DNA of 64,000 bases from NCBI RefSeq assembly GCF_003013715.1, contig NC_072814.1, positions 558,001-622,000 on the forward strand, given 5' to 3'. This document shows, one piece after another, positions 51,661 to 61,898 of this stretch. This stretch comes from Candidozyma auris. Its lineage: Eukaryota > Ascomycota > Pichiomycetes > Serinales > Metschnikowiaceae. The notes beneath the pieces were generated by a model. It did no database searches and had not been told where the DNA came from. It was given only the letters and a program-made list of their open reading frames with translations. Each line of letters starts with the position of its first letter. Within the stretch, counting starts at the first letter, position 1. The position numbers and the translations under genes are program-made.

Positions 51661-54483
51661 TTACAAGTGGTCAACCAAGTCGTTGTAGAACCGAGCCACG
51701 GCTCTTTTTTCTTCGTTGTCGGCCTCAACCTCTTCCCACGCCTCTATGAGTCCGTGCAGTGGGAGCTGCAGGGCCTTTGTTTTGACAAACTTCTCTATTT
51801 CTTCATGCTTGTATTGCATAATCTCTCCAAGCACCATCTTGGTGATGTTGGTGACGGTAGTGTGAATCTGTTTCGACCAGTCGGACCCTTTTCTGAGCGA
51901 CCGTCTCACCCACTGATCGTAGTTCACTTTGTACCATGCCCAGATTAATTCTCTGCTGATGTTCGTGTGCTGATACTTGAATCCAATTAATGCAAGCTCA
52001 ATCATCTTGGAATCAATGTTAGTGTTCACAAAATGAAGGGTTTTATTCAAAAGTTCTCGCTGACGGCAGAAACCAAGAGAGGAAACTGCTGCAGTTTGTA
52101 GATCCTGAACTGACCCGTTGGTGTGCTTTAAGTATGAGACGTTGGAGTTCTTCACGAGCGCCAATATTTGCTTGTACTCATTCATGTTGGCTTTAGTCAT
52201 GGTCACATTCAATGTGGCAGAAAACAATTCTTTGGCGACAAATTTCTTAGCTATGCCAGAATGTATAAGGTTTTTGTAAAGGCGCTTGCAAACAGTTTGT
52301 GCGTCTTTGCTCTCACTCGCCAACTGCAAAATGACGTTTCTACATTCGTATTCACAAGAATCGTAGACCTCATTTGTTTGTTCGATGACATCGTCCCAGG
52401 ATCCAACTTTTTGAAAAAGTTGCTCACTGATAGCGTCAAGCCAGACCTTGAAATGATCGTACTCACTGAAATGAAGCATAATGTTGTTGATTGTCTCGAG
52501 GAATGTGAGCGCAATTTTCAACACATTGTAATTAATTTTCCAGGTCTCCGAGGCTAACACGCCGATGATGGATGCTAAAGTAATTAGTTGATTTTTGCCA
52601 AATATCTCAGCTTCATCTTTTCTGAACGGCTGACCGAGAATTCTGCCATAGTCATTTATGAGACCCATCACTTCTAATGGACTCATCTGGTTGTCTTTGA
52701 TTTTTGAGAGAAGATGCTGCATGATTGCAGGTTCGTAAACGACTTTGTAGTAAAATTGCTTGTTGAAGTTTAGACTCACCAATTGCTCTGGCTTTATACC
52801 AATATTGGTAGATCTGTCACACAAAACTTGGTTGATGACAATGGTTTCACCATCATCTCTCTTGGCTCTTATAGCGAGCGGGACATTGAATGGAGCATCC
52901 TCAAGTCCCAAGGCAACGGCATCGCCGTCATACAAAAATCTATGCTGTGTGATCTTCAAATTGTCACCATCCATGGTCACTCTCAAGCATGGATAGCCTG
53001 AGTATTGAATCCAAGAATGCATAAAAGTAGGGAGATCAAAGGAGACTGACGCATTGAGGGTATTCCATATTTCGAAAGGCTTGATTGCTTTGAGCTGGTA
53101 TTTTTCGAGAACAGCTTTGAAGGCAGTGAAGAACGGGCGAATTGACGCGGCCTTTTTATCAAGCTGAAACATGGTGGAAACCATATTGAGTATTACCATA
53201 CCTTTTTCGTAAGACTGTTTCTCAAAAATTGTACCTGTCTTGGCGCTATTGTCTGTCTTGATAGAGTTCATGTGTTCATTCAAGCTAGGGATCGGCTTTC
53301 CGTAGAAGCAATCAATGTCCATCAAATTCTCCACTAGTTCTGACTTACCGATGTTGTAGTTGAGTGAATCTTCGGGCTCGATCCTAGCGATAGAAAGAGC
53401 AAAATCACCCACAAACGTTGCAAATGCTTCAGTCAACCACATATACTTGAAATCATCAAAGGAGATTAAGTTTCCGAGCCATTGATGTGTCAATTGGTGT
53501 GCTAAAAGTTGTCTGGTTTGGAAAGTAATGCAAGGATCCTCGACAATGAACAAGCTCTCCTTGACGACGGTTATCAAACCCCAATTTTCCATTGCGCCTT
53601 CACTAAAAAATGGCAAGGTCACAATGTCGAGCTTTGGAAGGGGGTACTTTACACCAAAGAGCTTCTCGAGAATAGGTAGAAGAGTGACCACACAATGAAG
53701 TGCGTAATGAGTCAAATGCGAGTCTCCTTTCGTAGTTGCAATACTCACGGGTACTTCTCCAGCCTTCGACTGTAAGCTCTCGAGGTCTCCAAGTACAAAA
53801 GCAAACGTCGAAGTTGGCATTGGTGGAGTTGTTTCAAACGTGAAAGTGGCTTGATCAGACATATCGACGTAGGAATGTGACGCTAGCTTTGAGTTTGAGA
53901 GGGCTTTGAACTTTGCATGTGTGGTGATCTGAAGAGAAAACGATGCCCTCACATTGACTTCGTCTACACATGGAAATATAGAGCGGGCTCCATATGGCTG
54001 CGAGTGTGTTGCAACAATATAGTTATCCGATCTTCCCTCCACGGAGTCCGAGTAGTTCGTTTTAAACACACCGTACGTTTCATCTCTATAGGTTTGGATG
54101 TTGTGAATACTGCCCATGTAAGTGATGTCTATAGTAATTGAGCTCAAGCCTTCTGTGGGTGTATCGCAAGTCATCACGACTGTCTGGGAGTCTCTACGAT
54201 TGCAAACTTGCAATTTCTTTGATTCGGACAACTCCGAAGCAGTGAGCTTCGCTGAAAGAATCACCAAGTTGTGGCTATGTAAGCAAAGCTGAAATGTCGA
54301 TGGTGGAGTTGTACATGCTGGGTTTCTCGATAGCTCAATAGTAGTGGAAGCTTTGAAGTTTGGCTTCAAGTGATCAATACTCAATGCGAGCTTATACGCG
54401 GTGGGAAGGAATGCGTTCGATATCAGAAGTGGCAGATCCAAAGGAAGCTCTTTGAGCCTCTCAGCAGTTTCCTTAGTGCCCAT
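51661..54483 (-). CDS. TMA108: M1-peptidase homologue Tma108, catalytic motif degenerate
   Basis: Ribosome- and nascent-chain-associated member of the M1 aminopeptidase family (family knowledge for Tma108). 940 residues, like the 946-residue yeast protein. Order: N-terminal beta domain, GAMENWG exopeptidase motif at 296-302, then the zinc motif region LLAHQLTHQW at 326-335, with the downstream zinc-ligand Glu352 in LTEAFA. The usual HExxH reads HQLTH: the general-base glutamate is Gln330 (codon at 53494-53496). The two His and Glu352 remain, so zinc may still bind, but hydrolysis is unlikely. The helical C-terminal ERAP-like domain completes the protein. An E-box lies upstream at 54557-54563. 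Confidence 0.86.
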   Translation of the reverse strand: MGTKETAERLKELPLDLPLLISNAFLPTAYKLALSIDHLKPNFKASTTIELSRNPACTTPPSTFQLCLHSHNLVILSAKLTASELSESKKLQVCNRRDSQTVVMTCDTPTEGLSSITIDITYMGSIHNIQTYRDETYGVFKTNYSDSVEGRSDNYIVATHSQPYGARSIFPCVDEVNVRASFSLQITTHAKFKALSNSKLASHSYVDMSDQATFTFETTPPMPTSTFAFVLGDLESLQSKAGEVPVSIATTKGDSHLTHYALHCVVTLLPILEKLFGVKYPLPKLDIVTLPFFSEGAMENWGLITVVKESLFIVEDPCITFQTRQLLAHQLTHQWLGNLISFDDFKYMWLTEAFATFVGDFALSIARIEPEDSLNYNIGKSELVENLMDIDCFYGKPIPSLNEHMNSIKTDNSAKTGTIFEKQSYEKGMVILNMVSTMFQLDKKAASIRPFFTAFKAVLEKYQLKAIKPFEIWNTLNASVSFDLPTFMHSWIQYSGYPCLRVTMDGDNLKITQHRFLYDGDAVALGLEDAPFNVPLAIRAKRDDGETIVINQVLCDRSTNIGIKPEQLVSLNFNKQFYYKVVYEPAIMQHLLSKIKDNQMSPLEVMGLINDYGRILGQPFRKDEAEIFGKNQLITLASIIGVLASETWKINYNVLKIALTFLETINNIMLHFSEYDHFKVWLDAISEQLFQKVGSWDDVIEQTNEVYDSCEYECRNVILQLASESKDAQTVCKRLYKNLIHSGIAKKFVAKELFSATLNVTMTKANMNEYKQILALVKNSNVSYLKHTNGSVQDLQTAAVSSLGFCRQRELLNKTLHFVNTNIDSKMIELALIGFKYQHTNISRELIWAWYKVNYDQWVRRSLRKGSDWSKQIHTTVTNITKMVLGEIMQYKHEEIEKFVKTKALQLPLHGLIEAWEEVEADNEEKRAVARFYNDLVDHL

Positions 54484-56014
54484 TGCTTCTTCGAGGGCAC
54501 AAGCAGAAAGCAGAAGGTGGATGTGGGTGTGTGTGAAAAATTATGCCAGGCAAAGGCACGTGACACATCACATGGCCACTGCAACTCCCAGTGAGAGCGA
54601 GTCCAGCTATTGAATGCTTAGCTATTGAATGGGTCAAGAACCCGTGAGTTGCAGAAAAACTACAGGAGTTGCCATCTTTCTAGGTGTAAACACCGTCAAC
54701 GGTAGTATTCGCATCCCCAGCACCAAGGCACCTTTCAAGCGAGCAGTTCCTCTACATAAACAGACATCGGCAATGCGCTCACAACAGAATCTCAGATATC
54801 TGCATCGAGCCAGAAATTGATTCCAGATCGCCAATTTCATTCTGCCTCTTTCTCATCAGCGGCTCTACGTTGTTGCCCCCAACATGCCGTTTTCACTGTC
54901 CATTCTTGCACGCGCACATTGTCCCCAGGGCATCTTTTGGTTAGTGAGGCGGTGGCTGGTTAAAAAAGACAGGAAACGTCGGAATGTATGACGGCACAAA
55001 AACAGCCGGGATAAAGCGCGAGAAGCAGTTGCAAACGCTGCGGTGGGTTCAAGGTGAGCTGACATTTGCAGAAGTCACCTGATGAGGGCCAATGAAATTG
55101 AAGAGTTGCAAGCCGAAGAGACAATTTCAATATCGGCAACTTGAGCAGCTGCAATGAAAATTCCCCCATGAAATTCTTCGTACTGTGGGCAATGCTACAC
55201 AAAAACGCCTTGAAGGGAGCAGGCTGCCCGAGCGCGCCCGCGATAAGCAAAAGGGTTTTGGCTGTATGAGGAAAGAGGGATGCGTACACGCAAGCACTGA
55301 CAAGGACAAGATGAACCAGGGAAAGATGAATCGTCAAAACAATAGAAAACGAGTAATTAGAAATCGCCGATTGGAATGGAATCAGCAAGATCGACACTGG
55401 CGATCCTTGGGTATCATGCTTCTCAGCCTGCATTGCAAAATTTAAACAGGAACCGAAAAAGATACAAAGCAGAATTTGAAGAGCAATTGACCAATCAGAT
55501 GCTTTTGCTGGACCAATACGCCTTGATACTCGCCCAATTGAGTTTCCTCAGGATCGTCTTTGTGTTTTGTTTCGCTGTGGTTCTTGTTGTCGCATCGCCC
55601 GCGCTGGCTTAAACTAAACAAGGACGCCCTCTGCCATGCAGAGATCGCGGCATGCCTTGTTTGCAACCCATGACCAAAAAGGCGAACTCATGAGGAAAGG
55701 CCAGTTGTGGACTTGCTCAAATAAGCAAATACATATGCAACTAGAATTGGCCTTGAAGTTGCCATCTTGCTCTTCTCTTTCCCTATCTTCGTCAAGTTTC
55801 CTCTTTTTTTTGTTGTAGTTAGCACGGCTGAGACATGGGTCTGCGCCGCGGGTATGGGCTGGACGTTTGTGGCTCCTGCACTCGCCGCGGTAGACAGAGG
55901 TGCCTTTTTTATAAATACTAGTCATTCCCTGTGACCCTGCCACACTTAGTCCTCATCACACTTTTCCCATACAAATAGGGTACAACAACCAAACACTCAA
56001 CCAACTAGTTGAAC
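54484..56014. promoter_or_regulatory. divergent TMA108 / alanine-rich gene region
   Basis: 1.5 kb. CACGTGA at 54557-54563 lies about 75 bases upstream of TMA108. TATAAATA at 55910-55917 lies about 100 bases before the alanine-rich gene. A small frame at 55376-55612 is listed separately with low confidence. No RNA gene recognised. Confidence 0.5.
55376..55612 (+). CDS. doubtful small tail-anchored ORF
   Basis: 78 codons from ATG. The middle is amphipathic and Gln/Asn/Leu-rich (RYKAEFEEQLTNQMLL); the end is a hydrophobic segment of about 20 residues (FLRIVFVFCFAVVLVVA), as in tail-anchored proteins. Against it: three CTG codons in a short frame, more than real genes here, and no family resemblance. 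Listed because the composition is more protein-like than other frames in this gap. Confidence 0.22.
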   Translation: MESARSTLAILGYHASQPALQNLNRNRKRYKAEFEEQLTNQMLLLDQYALILAQLSFLRIVFVFCFAVVLVVASPALA

Positions 56015-56761
56015 ATGGGTATTAAGGACAAAGCAAAGAGAGTCTCCAAGTACTTCATCAACGAACAGGAGAGCACCGCTGCCAATGGCACTGCCAAGGG
56101 TGACAAGGCCGATGCTGCCGACGCTGTTGATAAGGCTGACGCTGACAAGGTTGACGCTGAGGGCGCACCCGACAAGGCTGCCCCTGCCACCGAAGAGGCT
56201 AAGGACAAGGTCGAGCTGACTGCAGCCGATGCCGATAAGGCTGTTGCCTCTGAGGCCGCTGGCACTGAGGCTGCTGCTGGTGATGCTGAAGCTGCTCCTG
56301 TTGCTGACGAGACTGCTAAGGAAACCACTGAGGCAGACAAGGCAGGCAAGTTGGCTGCGGAGGGCGAGAAGGCCAAGAAGAGCGTCAAGGACTCCGAGCC
56401 TCGCTACAAGAACGACAAGAAGGACTTCCTCAAGCGTCTCTTCAACAAGCTCAAGAAGAAGAACCCTCACGACAGACCTGCTGCCGCTCCCGTGGAGTCT
56501 GACAGGGAAAGTCCCGCTCCAAAGGAACAGGCTACCGATGCCGCGAAGGCTGCCGTGGCCCTGCAATCTGCTGAGGAGACCGCCGAGCCCGCGTCGAGCG
56601 ACGCTGCTGCTGCCGCTGCTGCTGCTTCTAGCGAGAAGAAGGAGGCTCAATTGCCTGAGGTCGAGAACGCACACGACGACGTCGAAGCTGCTGCGAGGGC
56701 TTTGGGTGAAAGGGCCGATGAGGCGGTGGCTGCCACCAAGGAAGCCATTGAGGCCAAGTGA
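56015..56761 (+). CDS. alanine-rich, charged low-complexity protein
   Basis: Family not recognised. 248 residues starting MGIKDKAKRVSKYFIN (the ATG at 56015; the codon two before it is TTG). Highly biased towards Ala, Asp, Glu and Lys, with repeated DKADADK-like helical heptads, reminiscent of LEA/hydrophilin-type proteins. A basic island, DFLKRLFNKLKKKNP, lies near residues 137-151. The N-terminal 14 residues form a possible amphipathic helix that could bind membrane. Optimal codons (AAG, TTC, ATC, GCT/GCC) and a TATAAATA box about 100 bases upstream suggest strong, possibly stress-induced expression (inference). No transmembrane segment. Confidence 0.72.
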   Translation: MGIKDKAKRVSKYFINEQESTAANGTAKGDKADAADAVDKADADKVDAEGAPDKAAPATEEAKDKVELTAADADKAVASEAAGTEAAAGDAEAAPVADETAKETTEADKAGKLAAEGEKAKKSVKDSEPRYKNDKKDFLKRLFNKLKKKNPHDRPAAAPVESDRESPAPKEQATDAAKAAVALQSAEETAEPASSDAAAAAAAASSEKKEAQLPEVENAHDDVEAAARALGERADEAVAATKEAIEAK

Positions 56762-58480
56762 AGCGGACGTCGCTATTTGAAGTTTTGAGGCACAACGCGT
56801 GCAATTCGGGAATTATGGTATCAGTTTATATAGTCGCAAGACCTAATTGTTAATGTTTTAATCTTTTTTTTTGAAATGGCTAGGGCCCCATGCAGCATCG
56901 TAGTTTTACTTCGAGACGAGGGTTATGTTGCCTCTATGCTACAGTAATATCAGGCATCATCCATCCTCTTGAGATCGTCTTTCCTTCATGATGTGGTGAG
57001 CATCACTACCTCCTGCTTATCGCTGTCGGAACTATCTAAATTCCGGCGGGACCAACGTGATAAGCGGTTTCGCAACCACCAAAACAGGTACACCCCTTGA
57101 GCTGATTGCACTAGCGGTGCAGGGGTAGTAGCAATTGCGTTTTTCTTTTGGAATATAGCTGGAAGGCTAGCGAATATCTCCTTCATCGAGAAGCGCTAAA
57201 GTTCTATAGGACGTAACTGTTGTATTTACAATTAGTCCATCTTGCAAGCTAAGAGAGGCTACATGATCCTAGCTTGGTTGCTCTTCTCCAATTGACTTAA
57301 TAGTGCCAAGTTCTCGACCCTAGCGGACGTCTTAGCGGACTGCCTGAAATCCGATTCAACCACAGAAGCAGACTGTTGAATATATGATGTTGTGAACGAT
57401 GAGCTCAAGGATGCTTGTGTGATGAACTTTGGTCGAAGCTCACGCCATGAAGCATTCTGGTGGTCTCTATGCCTTGCTAGTAAATATCAAAAATAGTTAG
57501 TGATAGTAACACTCTCCAAGCCTCTCGTAAATACACCACTGAAGTGGCTAGTGGATGCAATGTTGCGAACATGAATTTGCAGATTCATATAGAGTTCGGG
57601 TCTTTTTCATTATTTCGATTTTTTTTTATTGAGTTCTACTGATCATAGTTAATTTGGTCTCCTACACCAAAAATTCAAAGATGTCAGACTCCTACTGAAG
57701 CAGCGGTCAATTGCTCTCCGCGATAACCTCCTTCAGGTTGGCTGCAAAACGTCGCTATCACTTGTGATGCGGAAGAGATGATACGAGAGAGATTGTACGA
57801 ATTGAAAGAATTTCTCGTAAAAACTATTAATGTAAAACCTCGACAATTTTTGCCTTTTTATTTATCTAGGATCCGAGTTTTGCTAGAAAGCTTCGTTTCA
57901 GCTGAAACCGCCCCGAGAGGTTATGAGGCCAGCAAGGAGGCGAATGCGAACACGAGCCAGAGAAAGCTCAATTCGGCAAGATAACCAGATTTCGCTAAAA
58001 CCTCATCTCTAGATGAAACATTTCAGAAGGGAGATCAATCATCAAAACATATCTACAAATTTGGGCTTCGTGTTTCACAATCGGTATAGCTTCACTTAAG
58101 CGAGGTCGTGCGTATACCACAACCCTAGTTTCTTTTTCTCCCTAGTGATCCCGAGTAAGTATAATTTTTTCTCTCCTTGTTTGTGATTTATCTACATCAA
58201 TCCATATATTCCCATCTTTCCTAGTCGTCTGACCAACGTCCCGGTCGACACATTTGATTTGAGCAAAAATCGCTTTTCTGTTTTTGGTCACCGGCAACCG
58301 CTGAATTAGCAACTTTTATTGTTCTGAGCAACTGGTGCGTTTCTTCACTGTTGGTTTCCGTAGACAACACATTTAGAAGTTGTCACCAACTGCCAACTTC
58401 CTTTCTCAACTTTCCGCAATCGTCGGCGACCCACTTCAGACAGTAGTGCTGTGGTACTCGCCTAATCTTTCCCCCACATT
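56762..58480. promoter_or_regulatory. HRR25 upstream region
   Basis: 1.7 kb without a supported gene. The frames at 56986-57186 (minus) and 57778-57984 (plus) have no family. A donor-like GTAAGT at 58155-58160 lies in the T/C-rich stretch before HRR25 and might mark a 5' UTR intron, but no clear branch/acceptor pair was identified. Confidence 0.4.
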
Positions 58481-59462
58481 ATGAATAATCAAGTTTCCGG
58501 CAATCAGAGCAAGATGATGGACTTGAGAGTCGGAAAGAAATACCGTATCGGCCGCAAGATCGGCCTGGGTTCCTTCGGTGACATATATTTGGGCACCAAC
58601 ATCATATCAGGTGAAGAAGTGGCGATCAAGTTAGAAAACGTCAAGGCAAAGCATCCCCAATTAGAGTACGAGGCCAAAGTGTACAAGGCTTTGTCTGGGG
58701 GTGTTGGAATTCCATTTGTCAGATGGTATGGCACGGAGTGCGATTATAACGCCATGGTGATTGACTTGTTGGGTCCTTCATTAGAGGACCTCTTCAACTA
58801 CTGCAATAGAAAATTCACTTACAAGACCGTTTTGCTATTGGCTGACCAGCTCATTTGCAGAATAGAGTATATCCACGCTAGATGCTTCATTCACAGAGAT
58901 ATCAAGCCAGATAATTTCTTGATGGGTATTGGTCGTCGTGGCTCCCAGGTCAATGTCATTGACTTTGGTCTTGCAAAGAAATATAGAGATCCGAGAACAC
59001 ACCTTCACATTCCTTACAGAGAAAACAAGAATTTGACGGGCACTGCAAGATATGCTTCTGTTAACACTCACTTGGGGATAGAGCAATCGAGAAGAGATGA
59101 CTTGGAGAGCTTGGGGTACGTTCTTATATACTTCTGCAGAGGTTCTTTGCCATGGCAAGGGTTGAAGGCGGCAACCAAAAGACAGAAGTATGACAGAATC
59201 ATGGAGAAAAAAATGACAATTTCTAACGACGTCTTGACCAAGGGTCTTCCAGCAGAATTCTTGGAATATATGAGATACATCAAGAACTTAAGGTTCGATG
59301 ATAAGCCTGACTACCCTTATTTGAGAAAGTTGTTTAGAGATTTGTTCAAGAGAGAGAATTATAGATACGACTACGTGTTTGACTGGACTCTTTACAAGTT
59401 TCAGCAAGAAAGACAGCGGGAACAGTTCAAAATCGCTGACGGTCAAAATGAAAACCAGCAGC

Positions 59463-59526
<64 letters not shown>

Positions 59527-59836
59527 GCAACAACAACAGCAACAACAACAACGCCAACAACAGCAGCATCAAACTAATAACGTACCACAACAACTTCCAG
59601 CACAGGCTCTGCCAATTCAAAGGCAAGTGCCATCATCATCTCTTCCCCAACAGTCAATTCCCCAAATGACAGCTAGCCAACAAAAGGCACTTAATGAAGC
59701 AGGAAAGATGCAGCAGATGCGCTCGCTGTCGCAGTTGCATAGTGGGCGTTTTGGAGAAGGAGTAAGTGCGCCAGCGTATGACCAAGGGGAGGGACAGAGT
59801 GGTTCTAGATCAAACAACAACCCAGCTTGGCTTTAA
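58481..59836 (+). CDS. HRR25: Casein kinase 1 delta/epsilon (Hrr25)
   Basis: Ser/Thr kinase of 40S ribosome maturation, DNA repair, meiosis and vesicle traffic (family knowledge). 451 codons. Kinase domain about residues 20-300: glycine loop [13 protein letters not shown], Lys50 in [43 protein letters not shown] and [15 protein letters not shown]. The codon for x is CTG (58565-58567). CK1 proteins have Ser here, which fixes CUG as Ser. The C-terminal tail contains 32 consecutive Gln (residues 326-357), then R, four Q and a Pro/Gln/Ser-rich end. The start at 58481 adds 12 residues before [12 protein letters not shown]; the ATG at 58517 matches yeast better and is a real alternative. Confidence 0.96.
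59456..59551 (+). repeat. CAA/CAG repeat (32 glutamine codons) in HRR25
   Basis: Uninterrupted run of 32 CAA/CAG codons, mostly CAA, in the kinase tail. It is the longest homopolymer in the window; length variation between strains is expected. Confidence 0.95.
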
Positions 59837-59993
59837 TAAGTATTGCTGAATCGCATATTGATGATATTCCGTATATGGCCATACCCCGGTTTTATACATT
59901 TTGGCCCCGTTGAGTCTACGTCTGATTACATCCAATGAAAGTAATTGCATGCATTGTCTATAAATTCCTGCATTATAATGAATATAAACACCG

Positions 59994-61574
59994 CTAGTCA
60001 ACATTATCCACTGCCTTGGCAGGAGATGCACTATTGGTGTCCTCCAAGTTGTTCAAACCGCTATTAAAAGCTGCACCCAAAAAATCAAAGATGTGCTTGC
60101 CCCCTGACTTTGCTCCAGAGCTGTCAAATTTGTCGAGAAATTCGAAGAAGCCTTGAAATACTTTTTGCTTGTCTTCCTCGGCATAAATCTTATCATAGAT
60201 GTACTTCATTTTAAATTCATTCATCTCCTTTTCGTAACGAGAAAAATCGATCGGATTGTAGCCCAATTCCTCGAGTTTCACATTGTAGGATTCGTAGACC
60301 GGACACTCTAGCAACAACCCCAACGCTGGAGCCTTAGGAATATTGATTTTAACAGGACCAAAGCAGTCGCTAATTCTCGTAATCGGACACCCAGTTCTCA
60401 CAACCAAAGAGGCCATGCAGATCATCTTTCTGATCTGATGTAACATGAATGACTGCCCGTGAATTTTGATTGATATCCATTCACTGCCTTCAATTTTAAA
60501 AGGTTCAGATACACTTGTGCTTTTCATGTAACGACGGGAGCTTGGGTCTTTATAATTCTTACCCAATGTGAAATTGTGAAAGTCGTGAGAACCAACATAC
60601 TGGTTCATAGCCTCCCTAAACAAGTTTAGCTTCTCAGAGCTCACTCTAAACTCGCTACGACAAGCATTTTCAGTTGCTCTGACGCGCCTCACCAACTTAC
60701 CATATTCCGTAAGGTCACCGTTCTCGTTGACATGATCCATCTTGATATTGTCTTCCAGAGCAGACTCCGATTTTTCAAATACCAGTTTGAGTTCATCTTC
60801 TGTGATACCGGAGTCGAGCATTCGCTGCCTGGTAGATTCCCACCATTGTTGGTCATTGTCTTCTCTCAAGACACCAGGATGTTCTTTTTTGCTTTTTGCT
60901 ATGAGGTGGAAAAGACTTGAATGAGGTCTGGGTGGAAGCAAACTATGAGTTGGCAAAAGGTACTCGTAGATTCTGGAAGAGCACATTTTACGGCAGTCAA
61001 ATGAACGATTTACACGTTCGATGCCCCAAACTCTAATTTGCTCGGGAAGTGCAGCATTGATCTTGGAGATGATATCTGGATCCTCAATAATGAGCTTCAA
61101 AGATACCACATTACCGGCAGCGTGAACACCCTTATCTGTTCTCGCCGCTCTCATAAAAGAGTTTTTCTTCAAATCAGTCGAGTTTTCCTCTGAAATAGCA
61201 CCTGCTTCAGCAAACGCTTTAAAAAGAACATCTTCGATAGTCTTCAACTTTGGATCTGGCTGAGTTTGCATACCATTGTATCCAGTTCCACAATATCCGA
61301 GCATGCAAGCAACTTTCCTCTTAGGTTTCCTTTCAGTCTTAGGAAGTGGGTCTCCATTTTCGTCTACACGTGGAGTCCATTCACTGAAAAAGTTAGTGGG
61401 TCTGCTTCAATACGCTTAATGAATTCAACTTACCTACGTCTTGATCTGATCTCTCTTCGAAACGCGGTTGTTTTTGACAGGTACATCGCCTTCAACTCTA
61501 GCCTTCTTGGCCACTGGCTCTGAATGTTCAACAACAGCCTCATTTCTTTCCTCAATTTGTTCTTCTTGGGACAT
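59994..61574 (-). CDS. PUS1: tRNA pseudouridine synthase Pus1, spliced
   Basis: TruA-family enzyme modifying several tRNA positions, U2 snRNA and mRNA in the nucleus (family knowledge). Exons 61574-61438 and 61383-59994 give 508 residues. Exon 1 encodes MSQEEQIEERNEAVV ending in a KKAR-type nuclear signal. Across the junction the protein reads IKTEWTPRVDENGDPLPK, then KPKRKVACMLGYCGTGYNG, which matches yeast Pus1 and fixes the splice. Catalytic core: FMRAARTDKGVHAAGN with the nucleophile Asp; also CSSRIYEYLLPT, HDFHNFTLGK and SFMLHQIRKMI. Without the first exon the frame would lack an ATG before conserved residues. Divergent from NIP7. Confidence 0.93.
61384..61437 (-). other. PUS1 intron with overlapping donors, 54 nt
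   Basis: The frame requires donor GTAGGT at 61437-61432. The more canonical GTAAGT starts four bases later (61433). Branch ACTAAC lies just before TTTTTCAG; the acceptor ends at 61384. Use of the later donor leaves an in-frame TAG. Confidence 0.85.
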
Positions 61575-61898
61575 TGATGAAGATCACTGCACGACATCGA
61601 ATCGGATACAGTTAACCCATCGCATTCGAGGTGCACGGATGTCTTACTTGAGGGGATAGATTTCGACAAGCCGACTATCAAAAATCCAACAAAAGGATTC
61701 TTAAAGAGAATATGATCATCTATATTCGTTTCAGGAATTTCTTTCTTCCCGTCGAATTTCCGGTCACCAGCTGTTGTACCTTCCCTCTTTTGCAACTATT
61801 GACGTCACGTGCATGCGATGCCTGGAAAAAAATAATGCCTGTAGCATTTAGTAGATGCATCTACTTTATTCCAAAATCACACCTTAAATTTCTGCAGC
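61575..61898. promoter_or_regulatory. divergent PUS1/NIP7 promoter with E-box
   Basis: Shared promoter of two RNA/ribosome genes. TCACGTG at 61805-61811 is a perfect Cbf1-type site; a partial PAC-like GCGATG follows at about 61815. No further gene. Confidence 0.5.

Noticed and set aside
54960..55433. 157-codon minus frame next to TMA108
   Set aside because: Contains many Leu/Ser runs without domain, overlaps the doubtful plus-strand ORF, no ATG-proximal promoter features.
56005..56674. Ala/Ser- and Leu-rich antisense frames across the alanine-rich gene
   Set aside because: Mirror of GCT/GCC-rich coding sequence; the sense frame has ATG, TATA box and optimal codons.
56986..57186. 66-codon minus frame starting MKEIFASLPAIF
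   Set aside because: Short, no conserved family recalled, no promoter feature; could be revisited with comparative data.
57778..57984. 68-codon plus frame upstream of HRR25
   Set aside because: No resemblance and in a probable HRR25 leader/promoter.
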